Shown here piece by piece: positions 20,825-31,367 of a stretch of 64,000 nt of DNA (positions are counted from its first letter, which is position 1; every line of letters begins with the position of its first letter). Both the position numbers and the translations under genes were made by a program. Below the pieces are notes generated by a model. That model was not told the origin of the DNA. It saw only the letters and a program-made list of their open reading frames with translations, and made no database searches. Location: NCBI RefSeq assembly GCF_018860965.1, contig NZ_JAHKQF010000011.1:186001-250000 (forward strand), given 5' to 3'. This DNA comes from Alteromonas sp. C1M14. GTDB lineage: Bacteria; Pseudomonadota; Gammaproteobacteria; Enterobacterales; Alteromonadaceae.

Positions 20825-21368
20825 TCTTATTATCTCCTGCTGACGTATTCATCGTCAGCGTGGTTTTTTCCCGTTGCCAGCATCCCGCTCCGTCGGGCAG
20901 CAATTGTTCAATAATGATGGACTGGTCGTTGATGGTTTTTATCTCGCCATAGAATAATCCAACATGGTCTCCCTTACGGGCTTTGAGCAGAGCACCTTCG
21001 TTTGTTTTAAACAATACCCAGCGTACACCCTGAATAGTAAATGTGCCAGATAACGTCAGGGAATCAAGACCATACTTCTCTAATTTTTCTTTTTTTCGGT
21101 CAAAATCGGGTTGAATACAATTATTTTTATTTGCAGCCACAAAAGGGGTTGTTCTATCGGCAGGACGGGCAAACGGGCTACGCAGATCCGATGCTGTGTA
21201 TTTAAATGCCGGTTGAGAGGTAAATTCTGGGTATGGATCTACCTGGGCTTTAGTGGTGGCTCTGACTTCCTCGGTATAGGCCAACAAATCGTCGGTTTGA
21301 GGGGCACAGCCACTGATTAGAAGAGCCAGCCCAGCAACCATAAATAAAGGATTACTTAGTTTCATCAC
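20817..21368 (-). CDS. pilP: Type IV pilus inner-membrane alignment lipoprotein
   Basis: PilP links the inner-membrane PilMNO complex with the PilQ secretin. It is 183 aa. It has a lipoprotein signal with lipobox LISGC (Cys21) and a C-terminal beta domain with LDSLTLSGTFTIQGVRWVLF and ALLKARKGDHVGLFYGEI, typical of PilP. It overlaps pilO by 4 bp and pilQ by 8 bp, indicating translational coupling. Confidence 0.95.
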   Translation of the reverse strand: MMKLSNPLFMVAGLALLISGCAPQTDDLLAYTEEVRATTKAQVDPYPEFTSQPAFKYTASDLRSPFARPADRTTPFVAANKNNCIQPDFDRKKEKLEKYGLDSLTLSGTFTIQGVRWVLFKTNEGALLKARKGDHVGLFYGEIKTINDQSIIIEQLLPDGAGCWQREKTTLTMNTSAGDNKNV

Positions 21369-21973
21369 TGCTGCTCTCCTTCCTGACCAGACAAGGATGT
21401 GCGATAGGTTTTTGCCTGCATCTGTAGGTTAAGGCGGTTCCCTTCATGATTTATTTCAAAGTCGTGTAAGGTCACAATTCGGGGTAGATCGGCGATTTCT
21501 GAAACAAAGGCGCCAAAATTGTGGTACCCCCCTGACACTTCAATTTGAATAGGCAGTTCAGTGTAAAACTCTTTGGGGATTTCTTGTTGCCAGTTAAGTA
21601 ATTTAAAGGTGAGGCCCGATGTAATACCCACATAGGTAATATCATCTAAAAGCCCTGGTGTTTCATTACTGGTAGGCAGTGAACGTAACATGGAGGAGAA
21701 ATCATCTTCGATTTGCTTGAGCTGGGCTTTATAAGTTTGTAAGTTAACCGCAATTCGGTACTTTGCTTGAAATTGCAGTTTAAGCTCTTGTTCTTGTACT
21801 TCCGCTTGGTCAAGAACGGGAAGCTTGGGTTTGACGATAAACCAATAGCCTAAAGCGCCCACCACTATCATGACAAACAAGGCCACCACAATTTTAACTT
21901 CTTTAGACCAAATGGCGACTTGTTCAAAGTCCAGTTCGTTAAGTTCTTTCAGCTTACTAAAATCGAAACTCAT
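21365..21973 (-). CDS. pilO: Type IV pilus inner-membrane protein PilO
   Basis: Bitopic alignment-complex protein that pairs with PilN. It is 202 aa. A cytoplasmic N-terminus is followed by one membrane helix (about 28-49; KIVVALFVMIVVGALGYWFIV), a coiled coil (about 55-95), and a periplasmic ferredoxin-like domain containing PGLLDDITYVGITSGLTFKLLNW and LPIQIEVSGGYHNFGAFVSEIADLPRIV, which are PilO signatures. Start and stop overlap the flanking pil genes. Confidence 0.96.
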   Translation of the reverse strand: MSFDFSKLKELNELDFEQVAIWSKEVKIVVALFVMIVVGALGYWFIVKPKLPVLDQAEVQEQELKLQFQAKYRIAVNLQTYKAQLKQIEDDFSSMLRSLPTSNETPGLLDDITYVGITSGLTFKLLNWQQEIPKEFYTELPIQIEVSGGYHNFGAFVSEIADLPRIVTLHDFEINHEGNRLNLQMQAKTYRTSLSGQEGEQQ

Positions 21974-22554
21974 TACTTAGCTCCTTTTTCCGGTTGGTCA
22001 AGGGGCGGTGAGATTTCAGGACTGATCCTAAATTTCAAGGTGAAGTCACTGACAGCGTCACTGGCCGACGTATCAGCTTTAATGGAGGATAATTCTCCAC
22101 CGGTGAATACCTCAGAGTTTTCAAGACGGCGCATAAAATCGGATAGCCGGTTGTTCGAATCACTTAAACCGGTAATTTCAATTTGATTGCCCATGCGCTT
22201 CATGGTTTGAAAGGACACGCCGGCAGGCACAATACGGGCAAGTTCGTCGAAAACCGAGGGGGCGACATTGCGGCTAATTTGCAATTGCTCGATAAGTGCC
22301 ATGCGTTGTTCAATGGCTTTTTTACTTTCTTTTATTTTTTGAATTTCGGCAATTTGACTGTCGAGTACGCTTATTTGCTGTTGTAAGAATTGGTTGCGTG
22401 CATGTTGGTTGCTAATTTGATTATCGATGCCTTTACCGATACCCCAGCATATTGCCCCAACAATTAACGCCACGGCACCCAGCATGGCAAGGTAATTTTG
22501 TTTTTGTAATTGGCGCTGTTTTTCGCGCCATGGAAGCAGGTTTACATGTGCCAT
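21973..22554 (-). CDS. pilN: Type IV pilus inner-membrane protein PilN
   Basis: Bitopic partner of PilO whose cytoplasmic N-terminal INLLPWR-type motif docks in PilM. Here that motif is VNLLPWREK at residues 4-12. It is 193 aa. A membrane helix lies at about 22-40 (AMLGAVALIVGAICWGIGKG), then a coiled coil, then a periplasmic ferredoxin-like domain (PAGVSFQTMKRMGNQIEITG). It overlaps pilM by 13 bp and abuts pilO. Confidence 0.96.
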   Translation of the reverse strand: MAHVNLLPWREKQRQLQKQNYLAMLGAVALIVGAICWGIGKGIDNQISNQHARNQFLQQQISVLDSQIAEIQKIKESKKAIEQRMALIEQLQISRNVAPSVFDELARIVPAGVSFQTMKRMGNQIEITGLSDSNNRLSDFMRRLENSEVFTGGELSSIKADTSASDAVSDFTLKFRISPEISPPLDQPEKGAK

Positions 22555-23609
22555 TCACTAAAACTCCGGCTTGCAAGACCTGCGGCTAAGACTAACTGGG
22601 GCGCAATCTTGGCTAAACGGTCTGCATCAAGTTTAGGGTTGATGGTCATGCCATCGAAAGGATTAAAAATTTCTACTTCCATGTCTAAATCTTGTTTTAA
22701 TATTTCGGTTAGTGCCGGTATGGTTGCCCCGCCGCCACAAAATACAATGCGTTCTGGTCGCTCGCCATGGGTGGCCGACACATACATCTGTATGGCCCTG
22801 TTTATCTGTTGCTGCAAGTTAGCGGCAAAGATTGGCAAGGTGTCTTCCTGCCAATTCCCTGGTAGCGTTCCGGCGATGGCTTGTTGTTCTGCCTCTGTGA
22901 CTTCCAACATATTGATAGCGGCGAGATCCTGCATCAACATATTAAGGCCGAAAGCATGTTCTTTGGTATAGATTACTTCGCCTGCCTGCCAAACGCAAAG
23001 CTGCAATAACGAGGCGCCAAGATGAATGCAACATACCTTTTCTTCTTCGTTATCAATTGGATAAAAGTAGTATAGTGCATTGCCAAGGGCGTATCCTTCA
23101 ACATCTACCACCTTTGGCTCGAAGGGAACCTCACGTACTAAGGTGATGCGGCTATCCACTAAATCCTTATGTGCCGCAGTGAGTAAAACGTTGGTTTTAC
23201 CCGGTTGAGCGGAGTTTTCATCTATCTCTTCAAAATCCAGATACACTTCTTCGAGAGGGTAGGGGATAAGACTGTCGGCTTCTATTTCAATTTGCCCTTC
23301 TAGCTCATAGTCGGTAAGACCGGTTTCCATGGTCACCACTTTGGTGAGTACGGAAGAGCCTGCCACCGCTATTGCTGCGGGCTTTGATTTTGTTTTTAAT
23401 GCGAGTTTTATTTTCTTCAGGGCGAGGCTTACGGCGTCGAAGTCTTTAATTTCTCGTTCGGAAAAGGCATTTTTTGTAATGGGTTCGCAGGCATAAGCCT
23501 GTAACACAAAACCTTTGGCCGTGCGTTCAATTAAAACGGCTTTTATTTGACGAGTCCCTATATCAAGGCCCACAATAGGTGGCAGCTTTTTCTTTAACGG
23601 CGATTTCAT
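22542..23609 (-). CDS. pilM: Type IV pilus assembly actin-like ATPase PilM
   Basis: Cytoplasmic FtsA/actin-like protein that binds the PilN tail and organises the alignment complex. It is 355 aa. The phosphate-1 motif is GLDIGTRQIKAVL (14-26), and the later nucleotide motifs are VDVEGYALGNALYY, CIHLGASLLQLCVW and IVFCGGGATIPALTEIL. It is first in pilMNOPQ and divergent from mrcA; the 142-bp gap between them holds both promoters. This is the widely conserved pilM/mrcA arrangement. Confidence 0.96.
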   Translation of the reverse strand: MKSPLKKKLPPIVGLDIGTRQIKAVLIERTAKGFVLQAYACEPITKNAFSEREIKDFDAVSLALKKIKLALKTKSKPAAIAVAGSSVLTKVVTMETGLTDYELEGQIEIEADSLIPYPLEEVYLDFEEIDENSAQPGKTNVLLTAAHKDLVDSRITLVREVPFEPKVVDVEGYALGNALYYFYPIDNEEEKVCCIHLGASLLQLCVWQAGEVIYTKEHAFGLNMLMQDLAAINMLEVTEAEQQAIAGTLPGNWQEDTLPIFAANLQQQINRAIQMYVSATHGERPERIVFCGGGATIPALTEILKQDLDMEVEIFNPFDGMTINPKLDADRLAKIAPQLVLAAGLASRSFSEWHM

Positions 23610-23751
23610 TTGCTGGCGTCCGGAATTTTGGAAATTTGTGCTCTAAAGTAGAATGTATCTTAAAAGTTTTAAACTGTATGGTTCTATATAAGGTACATAG
23701 GTATAATTTTCTAAGTCGGAACGACTCAACATTCTTGGTAGCGTAAACTTC

Positions 23752-26412
23752 GTGAAGTACATCAAATCCCTCTTTTTATTTTTCATTATAGGCGGCATCC
23801 TTGGGCTAGCCGCATTATTTGGTCTTTATTTTTATATCAAACCAGACCTGCCCAGCGTCACTGTTCTGAAGGACGTGCGTCTTCAGACTCCCATGCGTAT
23901 TTACACAAATGATGGAAAACTAATCTCCCAATATGGAGTTAAACGGCGGATCCCTGTAAAACTTGAGGATGTTCCGCAAAAATTAATCGATGCTGTGCTA
24001 GCAACGGAAGATAGCCGTTTTTATGACCATTATGGTATTGATCCAATCGGCGTGGCAAGAGCGGCGTTAAATTTGGTGTTAACTGGCGAGAAGCAACAAG
24101 GGGCCAGTACCCTAACAATGCAGCTTGCTCGAGGGTTTTTCTTGTCACGAGACAAAACCTTTATGCGTAAGATCAAAGAGATATTTATTGCCATTCATAT
24201 GGAGCAAGTCCTTAGCAAAGAGGAAATTCTCGAGCTTTATCTAAATAAAATAGAGCTTGGGCATAGAGCCTTTGGTTTTGGTGCTGCCGCTCAGGTGTAT
24301 TATGGCAAAAGTCTAAAAGAACTTACGTTAGCACAAATTGCCACCATCGCTGGGTTACCACAAGCTCCATCGGTACTTAATCCAATTAGTCGCCCAGACC
24401 GCTCGGTAGAAAGACGCCGCATTGTGCTGTTGCGGATGCTAGATGAAGGCTTTATTACTAAAGACGAATTCACTTCTGCCAGTCAAGCGCCAGTCACCGC
24501 GGTGAAACACGGCGCTGAAATTGGGCTGGATGCGCCCTATCTGGCAGATTATATCTACAATGAAATGGTTGAGATTTACGGTAAGGACGAAGCAGAAACC
24601 GGCGGCTACCAAGTGTACGCAACGGCCACCTCACAAATGCAAATTGCAGCACAGCAAGCGGTTGTGCGAAATTTACATGATTACGACGAGAGACATGGTT
24701 ACCGTGGTCCGGTTAATTGGCTGTGGAATGCCCCTCAGGCCGACGAAGACACAATGCCATCAGGTAACGATGAACCGTTATCGACCCTAACCCGCAAAGC
24801 AAAATCAGATTGGACCTTAGACGATATCAAAGCCGCGTTAGACAGTGTCCCCCATTTCCATCCTCTGGTGCCGGCTGTGGTCACTGAGGTGGCAGAGCAA
24901 TCTGCCGTGGTGCTGGATCTTAACGGGGTGGAACACACCCTTGCTTGGGAGGGGCTTGATTGGGCGCGGCCATACATTACTGACTCTAGACAGGGCGCGG
25001 ATCCGAAAGTGGCGTCTGATATTCTTGCGCAAGGCGCTGTCATTTATATTCGTAAACAAGATGACCAATGGCGCTTGTCTCAGGTGCCTTCTGTAAGTGG
25101 AGCCCTTATCGCATTAAACCCAGAAAATGGTGCGGTAGAAGCCGTGGTAGGGGGCTACAGCTTCTATCAAAGTCAATTTAACCGAGCCACACAAGCAAAG
25201 CGTCAAGTGGGGTCAAACATTAAGCCTTTCATTTATTCTGCGGCATTAGAAAATGGTTATACTTTGGCTTCCATCATCAACGATGCACCGATTAATCAAT
25301 GGAACGCGGCCACCGGCGTCGCTTGGCGTCCGCAAAATTCGCCTCCAGAATATGATGGCCCTATTCGTATGCGCGTGGCATTGGGTAAATCGAAAAACGT
25401 GGTCTCTGTACGTTTGCTCAGAGGCGTTGGCTTGCAGAAAGCCAGAGCGCATCTTGCAAAATTTGGTTTTGACCCAGATGAGATCCCCAATGATGAAACC
25501 GTGGCTCTTGGTTCTGGTGCTCACACACCATTAGAAGTGGCAAGGGCAATGTCAGTCATTGCCAATGGTGGCTACCTTGTGACGCCGTATTTTGTAGATA
25601 GGGTGTTAAATGAACATGGAGAAACCTTATGGCAAGGTACACCTACCTGGGCATGTAACCCCTGTAAAGACGAGGCAGGCAATGTTGTCTCTCAACAAGA
25701 AAATGTCGAAGATTTGTTGGAGGCTCAACTCAATGCCGCTGGTGGTCTGGACAATAAGATCCCGGATAATGGCGACGAGGTGGTGAGCAAGCGTTCAGCG
25801 CCCCAGGTGATCAGTGCACAAAATGCCTTTTTAGTGGCCGATATGATGCGCACCGGCGTTAGAGCCAATGGCAGTTGGAATAAAAAAACCTATTGGATGG
25901 GAACGGGTTGGCGTGCTCGAAATATTTTGCAGCGTGATGACTTAGCGGGCAAAACGGGCACCACCAATGATGCACGAGATACGTGGTTTACCGGTTTTCA
26001 CCGTGGTATCGTTGCTACCGCATGGGTTGGCTTTGACGATATGAATAGAAATCTAGGCCGGGCTACGCGCAATCAAAATCTGATTAATCGTAATCCTGAG
26101 AAGTTCAATTGGTTCGGTAATGCCATGATTGGCGGTGAGGATGGCGCTAAAGCTGCAGAACCTGCATGGATTCGGTTTATGCAAAAGGTTCTCGATGGTG
26201 TGCCAGAACAACCTATGCCCATTCCTGATGGTATTGTTCGGGTTCGCATTGATCGTACCACTGGTAAGTTGACTCGGCGCACAGACCATACGACACTCTT
26301 TGAATATTTTAAGCAGGGTACCCAGCCAAAAGTATTTGTACTGGATGATGATGTCATTGATCCTGCTCAGAGTGAAGAAAACGCCATGCCCGAATCAGAA
26401 GAAATATTCTAA
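23752..26412 (+). CDS. mrcA: Penicillin-binding protein 1A
   Basis: Bifunctional class A PBP that polymerises and cross-links peptidoglycan. It is 886 aa. It is anchored by an N-terminal helix (about 5-30). The glycosyltransferase domain has catalytic Glu86 in ATEDSRFYDHYG and the GASTLTMQLAR motif. An OB-like insert follows (about 320-450). The transpeptidase motifs are Ser488-x-x-Lys491 (GSNIKPF), Ser547-x-Asn549 (GKSKNVVS) and Lys734-Thr-Gly (LAGKTGTTND). It starts with GTG, and a TATAAT about 45 bp upstream is a possible -10. It is transcribed away from the pil operon. Confidence 0.97.
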   Translation: MKYIKSLFLFFIIGGILGLAALFGLYFYIKPDLPSVTVLKDVRLQTPMRIYTNDGKLISQYGVKRRIPVKLEDVPQKLIDAVLATEDSRFYDHYGIDPIGVARAALNLVLTGEKQQGASTLTMQLARGFFLSRDKTFMRKIKEIFIAIHMEQVLSKEEILELYLNKIELGHRAFGFGAAAQVYYGKSLKELTLAQIATIAGLPQAPSVLNPISRPDRSVERRRIVLLRMLDEGFITKDEFTSASQAPVTAVKHGAEIGLDAPYLADYIYNEMVEIYGKDEAETGGYQVYATATSQMQIAAQQAVVRNLHDYDERHGYRGPVNWLWNAPQADEDTMPSGNDEPLSTLTRKAKSDWTLDDIKAALDSVPHFHPLVPAVVTEVAEQSAVVLDLNGVEHTLAWEGLDWARPYITDSRQGADPKVASDILAQGAVIYIRKQDDQWRLSQVPSVSGALIALNPENGAVEAVVGGYSFYQSQFNRATQAKRQVGSNIKPFIYSAALENGYTLASIINDAPINQWNAATGVAWRPQNSPPEYDGPIRMRVALGKSKNVVSVRLLRGVGLQKARAHLAKFGFDPDEIPNDETVALGSGAHTPLEVARAMSVIANGGYLVTPYFVDRVLNEHGETLWQGTPTWACNPCKDEAGNVVSQQENVEDLLEAQLNAAGGLDNKIPDNGDEVVSKRSAPQVISAQNAFLVADMMRTGVRANGSWNKKTYWMGTGWRARNILQRDDLAGKTGTTNDARDTWFTGFHRGIVATAWVGFDDMNRNLGRATRNQNLINRNPEKFNWFGNAMIGGEDGAKAAEPAWIRFMQKVLDGVPEQPMPIPDGIVRVRIDRTTGKLTRRTDHTTLFEYFKQGTQPKVFVLDDDVIDPAQSEENAMPESEEIF

Positions 26413-26488
26413 TAAGTACAAATATTCATGCCGTTATGGTCGGGCTTTATTATTAATAGCACTATTTTTTTAATACATCGGATACAAA

Positions 26489-28180
26489 ATGTCAGAAGAG
26501 TCAAACCGATATTTATACATTCCCCATGCAGGACCTTCCTTACTCGAAACGCCACTGCTGAATAAAGGCAGTGCCTTCACGGCGCGAGAACGGGCATCGT
26601 TTAACCTTACCGGGTTGTTGCCGCCTCGGTATGAGTCTATCGAAGAGCAAGTAGAACGGGCTTTTCTACAATATAAATCCTTTGATGAAGCGCTAAATAA
26701 GCATATTTATTTGCGTGCCATCCAAGATAATAACGAAACCTTGTTTTACCGCTTGGTCCAGTCACATATTGAAGAAATGATGCCCATCATTTATACCCCC
26801 ACCGTGGGCGATGCCTGTGAGCAGTTTTCTGATATTTATCGTAGCTCTCGAGGCTTATTTGTTTCTTATGAAGAACGGCATTTGCTTGATGACATCGTGC
26901 GTAATGCGACGAAACGAAAAGTCAAAGTGATTGTGGTAACCGACGGTGAACGTATTCTTGGTCTAGGCGATCAGGGTATCGGTGGAATGGGGATCCCAAT
27001 TGGAAAGCTCTCCTTGTACACCGCTTGTGGTGGCATCAGCCCAGCCTACACCTTACCTGTTATGTTGGATGTGGGCACCAATAACGAAAAACTGCTTAAC
27101 GATCCTATGTACATGGGCGCCCGTCATCCTCGTATCTCGCAGGACGAGTATGACGAGTTTGTAGACATGTTTATTCATGCGGTTAAACGTCGTTGGCCGG
27201 AAGTCATGATCCAGTTTGAAGACTTTGCTCAACCCAACGCCATGCCCTTGTTGCAGCGTTATCGTAATCAAATTTGCTGTTTTAACGACGATATACAAGG
27301 CACGGCAGCGGTAACACTGGGTACCATATTAGCGGCTTGTCGAACCACTCATCGCAAGTTATCTGAAATGAATGTGGTATTTGTCGGCGCCGGTTCGGCT
27401 GGTTGTGGTATTGCAGAAATGCTTATCTCGCAAATGATTTTTGAAGGTTTAAGCGATGCTCAGGCCCGTAAACAGGTGTTTATGGTCGACCGATACGGCT
27501 TGTTAACCGAAGGCATGGAGGGGCTACGGGATTTTCAGGCGAAACTTCAGCAATCTGAAGACACCGTGTCTCAATGGACATTTTCCGGTGAATACCCGTC
27601 GTTGTTAGATGTGGTGCACTGTGCAAAACCCGATGTACTGATTGGGGTATCTGGTCAGCCAGGTTTGTTTACCGAGCAAGTCATTCGGGCGATGAAAAGC
27701 TACAGTGAACTTCCCATAATTTTCCCATTGAGTAACCCTTCTCGCCAAGTGGAAGCGCGCCCTGAACAGGTTATTGAATGGACTGACGGTGAGGTTGTGG
27801 TTGCCACAGGAAGCCCGTTTAAGCCGGTAGAATTTAATGGCCAAACCTATCCTGTAGCCCAATGTAATAACAGTTATATCTTTCCCGGAATTGGCTTAGG
27901 GGTTATTGCTAGTAAAGCCAAGCGTATCAGTGATGAAATGCTGATGGCCGCGAGCAACGCGTTGGCATTGGCGTCACCGATGGCAAATAGCGGAGTCGGT
28001 AGCTTGCTGCCGCCGTTAACTGAAATCGGTAGCTTGAGCAGAGACATTGCCTTTGCTGTGGCCAAAGTGGCGATGCAGCAAGGCTTGGCATTAGAAATGT
28101 CAGATGATGCGTTAAAAGACAGCATTGAAAGTAATTTTTGGAAAGCTGAATATCGGCCCTACAAGCGCGTTAGTATTTAG
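26489..28180 (+). CDS. maeA: NAD-dependent malic enzyme
   Basis: Oxidatively decarboxylates malate to pyruvate, making NADH at the TCA/gluconeogenesis junction. It is 563 aa, matching E. coli MaeA (565). The malate/metal motifs include [42 protein letters not shown] and FEDFAQPNA, and the dinucleotide motif is [21 protein letters not shown] over NADP preference is inferred from similarity to MaeA rather than the fused MaeB. It is monocistronic with a terminator. Confidence 0.96.
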   Translation: MSEESNRYLYIPHAGPSLLETPLLNKGSAFTARERASFNLTGLLPPRYESIEEQVERAFLQYKSFDEALNKHIYLRAIQDNNETLFYRLVQSHIEEMMPIIYTPTVGDACEQFSDIYRSSRGLFVSYEERHLLDDIVRNATKRKVKVIVVTDGERILGLGDQGIGGMGIPIGKLSLYTACGGISPAYTLPVMLDVGTNNEKLLNDPMYMGARHPRISQDEYDEFVDMFIHAVKRRWPEVMIQFEDFAQPNAMPLLQRYRNQICCFNDDIQGTAAVTLGTILAACRTTHRKLSEMNVVFVGAGSAGCGIAEMLISQMIFEGLSDAQARKQVFMVDRYGLLTEGMEGLRDFQAKLQQSEDTVSQWTFSGEYPSLLDVVHCAKPDVLIGVSGQPGLFTEQVIRAMKSYSELPIIFPLSNPSRQVEARPEQVIEWTDGEVVVATGSPFKPVEFNGQTYPVAQCNNSYIFPGIGLGVIASKAKRISDEMLMAASNALALASPMANSGVGSLLPPLTEIGSLSRDIAFAVAKVAMQQGLALEMSDDALKDSIESNFWKAEYRPYKRVSI

Positions 28181-28199
28181 ACGCACCAAACCTCTTATT

Positions 28200-28227
28200 A
28201 AGCCGTGATTCATTCACGGCTTTTTTG
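28200..28227 (+). terminator. Rho-independent terminator after maeA
   Basis: An 8-bp stem AGCCGTGA/TCACGGCT with a 5-nt loop is followed by TTTTTTG on the plus strand. Confidence 0.9.
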
Positions 28228-28228
28228 T

Positions 28229-28619
28229 CTATAAAACAAATAGCTATACGCTAGCGTCGCGGATTTGTTACAGCAATAACAAAGCTCTTCATCGATTTTT
28301 GCTTTAATTTTAACCAAAGTTTGGTTTGCTAACGCAAAAATTCAGCCTTTCGTCCTTGCCAGTTGTGCCGTGTAAATAGTGGGTCAATAGGTGTCGGTAG
28401 TTAGCTACAAACCAATAAGATAATTTACCGTTAATGGTCACGTAAAATCCATAAATACATGATATATAATGTTATTTTTGATCTGGCATAGAGATTGATA
28501 AGACAGGTTATCTAATAGATTTTTTAGAGCCTGTTTGCGGGCAATGGATTGGCCGCTCTTTTCTTTGTGTGACTGTTTCGCGAAGGGTTGATTCCGCGAA
28601 AAAGACATGATGGAAAGAA
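28229..28619. other. Gap between maeA and argA without a recognised gene
   Basis: I see no coding pattern on either strand. A plus-strand TATAAT at 28465-28470 lacks a good -35. Downstream of it an imperfect repeat (ACAGG...CCTGT around 28506-28540) could fold. This may be a small transcript or only the far side of the argA terminator; nothing here is strong enough to name. Confidence 0.4.
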
Positions 28620-28654
28620 ATAAAGAAAGTAAAAGCAGAGGAACTGCTTTTACT
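28620..28654 (-). terminator. Probable terminator of the arginine operon
   Basis: The 11-bp stem AGTAAAAGCAG/CTGCTTTTACT with a 5-nt loop includes the argA stop codon. On the minus strand it is followed by TCTTTATTTCTTTCC. The tail is U-rich rather than pure U, so efficiency is uncertain. Confidence 0.55.
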
Positions 28655-29963
28655 TAAGTGCGAGGGTGAAAACCTTAGATTTGCGCTGAAAGTTGTAAAG
28701 CTCTTTTTTAGCCTCTGGCAGAGCACTTAAGTCAGCTGGCATGAAGCCATGCTCTAAAAACCAATGAGCGGTGAGGGTTGTCAGCACAAAAAGGGTGTGA
28801 ATACCTGAATCGAGTGCTCGGCGTTTTACTTCTTCTAAAATCCGCTCTGCGCGATTTTTCCCTCGGTAGTCGTGATGGGTTGCAACGCAAGCCAGTTCCG
28901 CTTTCCCCTCCTCAGGGTAAAAATAAACCGCCGCACACGCGATGATCATGCCGTCACGAACAATAATGATGAATTGATTTATTTCGTTTTCTAAGCGCTC
29001 TCTAGAGCGCTTAACCAAAGCACCACTTTCTTCTAAGGGTTTAATCAAATTAATGATCCCGCCCACGTCCTCAATGGTTGCCCCTCGCAGTTGTTCATAA
29101 TGATGCTCTAACACCAACGACCCTGCGCCATCACGAGTAAACAACTCTTGAAGTAGTGCACCATCAGTTTCATAGCTGATGCAATGGGCTCTAGGAATGC
29201 CTGCAGCAACACTGGTGGTCAATGCGCTTAGTACGGTAGGCTCGGTTTGAATTTCTTCTTCAAAGATGAGCTGCTCAAGCTGAGGACGCTCAATGGTGCG
29301 CAATAGCTTACCGTCGTTGTGATGAATGCCATCATCTTTGGAAAACACGATAAGCTTATCAGCTTTTAACGCAATGGCCGCCTGAGTGGCCACATCTTCA
29401 TGGGACAAGTTAAACACTTCGCCCGTGGTGGAATAGCCCATAGGCGAAAGCAGCACAATGGAGCCATCACTCAAATGGTCGTTAATCCCGGTGGTATCAA
29501 TACGTCGTACGAGTCCGGTATTTTCAAAATCAATACCGCCGCGCACCCCCATGGGTTTGGCGACCACAAGGTTACCTGTACATACCCGTATTTGGGCGCC
29601 GTGCATCGGCGAGTTTGGCAACCCCATGGTAAGCAATGCTTCCACATGGCTGCGTACCGAGCCTGCGGCATCCTTTACACATTCTAAGGTTTGCTTGTCA
29701 GTAATGCGGATCCCGCCTTTGAACCGCCCTTCAATACCCCGTAATTTTACCCGTTCGTCAATTTGCGGGCGAGCGCCGTGCACAAGCACTAAACGCACGC
29801 CTAAACTGGCTAAAAGGGCAATGTCATGGATGATATGGGCGAAATTATCATGTTCGATGGCTTCGCCCCCAAACATGAGAACGAAGGTTTTACCGCGATG
29901 TGCATTAATGTAGGGCAATGAGCTGCGAAACAGCTTAACGCCCTCATGATGAGCTAACACCAT
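28650..29963 (-). CDS. argA: N-acetylglutamate synthase (classical ArgA)
   Basis: First enzyme of arginine synthesis, acetylating glutamate with acetyl-CoA; normally feedback-inhibited by arginine. It is 437 aa, close to E. coli ArgA (443). An N-terminal amino-acid-kinase domain (about 1-290; FVLMFGGEAIEH, LVLVHGARPQID) binds arginine, and a C-terminal GNAT domain (about 295-435) has ACVATHHDYRGKNRAERILE for acetyl-CoA. Some marine gammaproteobacteria carry a fused ArgHA with a short acetyltransferase; here argA is full-length, separate and only 9 bp after argH. It is last in the operon argC-B-F-G-H-A. Confidence 0.96.
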   Translation of the reverse strand: MVLAHHEGVKLFRSSLPYINAHRGKTFVLMFGGEAIEHDNFAHIIHDIALLASLGVRLVLVHGARPQIDERVKLRGIEGRFKGGIRITDKQTLECVKDAAGSVRSHVEALLTMGLPNSPMHGAQIRVCTGNLVVAKPMGVRGGIDFENTGLVRRIDTTGINDHLSDGSIVLLSPMGYSTTGEVFNLSHEDVATQAAIALKADKLIVFSKDDGIHHNDGKLLRTIERPQLEQLIFEEEIQTEPTVLSALTTSVAAGIPRAHCISYETDGALLQELFTRDGAGSLVLEHHYEQLRGATIEDVGGIINLIKPLEESGALVKRSRERLENEINQFIIIVRDGMIIACAAVYFYPEEGKAELACVATHHDYRGKNRAERILEEVKRRALDSGIHTLFVLTTLTAHWFLEHGFMPADLSALPEAKKELYNFQRKSKVFTLALK

Positions 29964-29972
29964 TGCTATTTA

Positions 29973-31355
29973 CTACCCCAGTTTGTCCAAGCTTTCCAGT
30001 TCTTGGTAAAGCGCCTTGGTCACCGTTTCTTTGCTGGTGCCACCCAAAATATTACGTTGGTTTACACCAAACTCTAGTTGTAATACCGGGTAAACATCGT
30101 CATCAATTTTGTCACAGACGGCCTGTAAGTCAGGTAAAGTCAAGGCTTCAATGGCACACCCTGCATCAATGGCTTTGAGTACCACCTGTCCAGCAATGTC
30201 GTGACCTGTACGAAATGGAATACCTTTGCCGACCAAGTAGTCAGCTAGCTCGGTCGCATTGGCATAGCCTTGTGTGGCGGCTTCGCGACAACGGGCTTCG
30301 TTAAGGCTCATAGAGTCGAGTACTTCGGCGGCAATACACAAACAGCAATGCCATTGATTAACGGCGTCGATGGCCCCTTCTTTGTCTTCCTGCATGTCTT
30401 TGTTGTAAGCCAGGGGTAGACCTTTCATGGTAACCAGAAGCGCCTGCAAATGACCAAACACTCGGCCGCATTTACCACGCATAAGTTCTAGTGCATCGGG
30501 GTTTTTCTTCTGTGGCATTAAGGATGAACCTGAAGTAACAGAATCACCTAATTGCAAGAAGCCCGCTTCGCCAGAATTGTAGAAGATTAAGTCTTCTGCC
30601 AAGCGAGACATATGCATCATGCTGGTAGAGGCACAAAATAGCAGTTCGAGAACGAAGTCACGATCTGAAACGGCGTCTAAGCTATTAAGACACGGAGAAG
30701 CAAACCCCAATTCTTCAGCAATGGTGTCGCGGTCAACAGGATAAGTGGTTCCTGCCAGTGCGCCAGAGCCTAAAGGACATTGATTTAGACGGGTTTGCAT
30801 ATCAGTAAGGCGACTTAAGTCACGTTTAAACATTTCGACGTAAGCTAAGCACCAATGGGCAAAGTGAATGGGCTGAGCACGTTGCAGGTGCGTGTAGCCA
30901 GGAATAATGGCTTCCTGGTGACGACTTGCCGTGTTTAACAGTGACCGAATCAGTGCGATTAGATCGTCTTTTAACGACTCGACATGCTCACGAACCCACA
31001 AGCGAAAGTCAGTGGCAACCTGGTCATTTCGGCTACGTCCGGTATGAAGCTTACGGCCGATATCCCCAAGTTGGTCGATCAGTGCCGCTTCTACGAAGCT
31101 ATGAATGTCCTCTTCAGGACTCGCATCAAAATCCAGCGTGCCGGCATCGGCTTGTGCTTTTAGCTCAGTTAATGCGGCTTCAAGCTGGGCTTGTTCATCG
31201 TCGGTGAGAACACCGGCTTTTTTCAAGCCACGAGACCAGATTATCGAGCCTTGGATATCCTGAGATGCCATTACACGATCAAAGGGCAGGGAATCATTCA
31301 CCTGCCGAAACATACTGCTGCTGTCAGCCGCGAAGCGGCCACCCCACAATGCCAT
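29973..31355 (-). CDS. argH: Argininosuccinate lyase
   Basis: Last step of arginine synthesis, splitting argininosuccinate into arginine and fumarate. It is 460 aa. It starts ALWGGRFAADSSSMFRQVNDSLPFD. The fumarase-superfamily signature is GSSLMPQKKNPD, which holds the catalytic serine loop; HTGRSRNDQVATDFRLW and YTHLQRAQPIHFAHW are the other conserved segments. No acetyltransferase extension is present at the C-terminus, which ends LESLDKLG. It is 12 bp from argG. Confidence 0.97.
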   Translation of the reverse strand: MALWGGRFAADSSSMFRQVNDSLPFDRVMASQDIQGSIIWSRGLKKAGVLTDDEQAQLEAALTELKAQADAGTLDFDASPEEDIHSFVEAALIDQLGDIGRKLHTGRSRNDQVATDFRLWVREHVESLKDDLIALIRSLLNTASRHQEAIIPGYTHLQRAQPIHFAHWCLAYVEMFKRDLSRLTDMQTRLNQCPLGSGALAGTTYPVDRDTIAEELGFASPCLNSLDAVSDRDFVLELLFCASTSMMHMSRLAEDLIFYNSGEAGFLQLGDSVTSGSSLMPQKKNPDALELMRGKCGRVFGHLQALLVTMKGLPLAYNKDMQEDKEGAIDAVNQWHCCLCIAAEVLDSMSLNEARCREAATQGYANATELADYLVGKGIPFRTGHDIAGQVVLKAIDAGCAIEALTLPDLQAVCDKIDDDVYPVLQLEFGVNQRNILGGTSKETVTKALYQELESLDKLG

Positions 31356-31367
31356 GATATTCTCCTG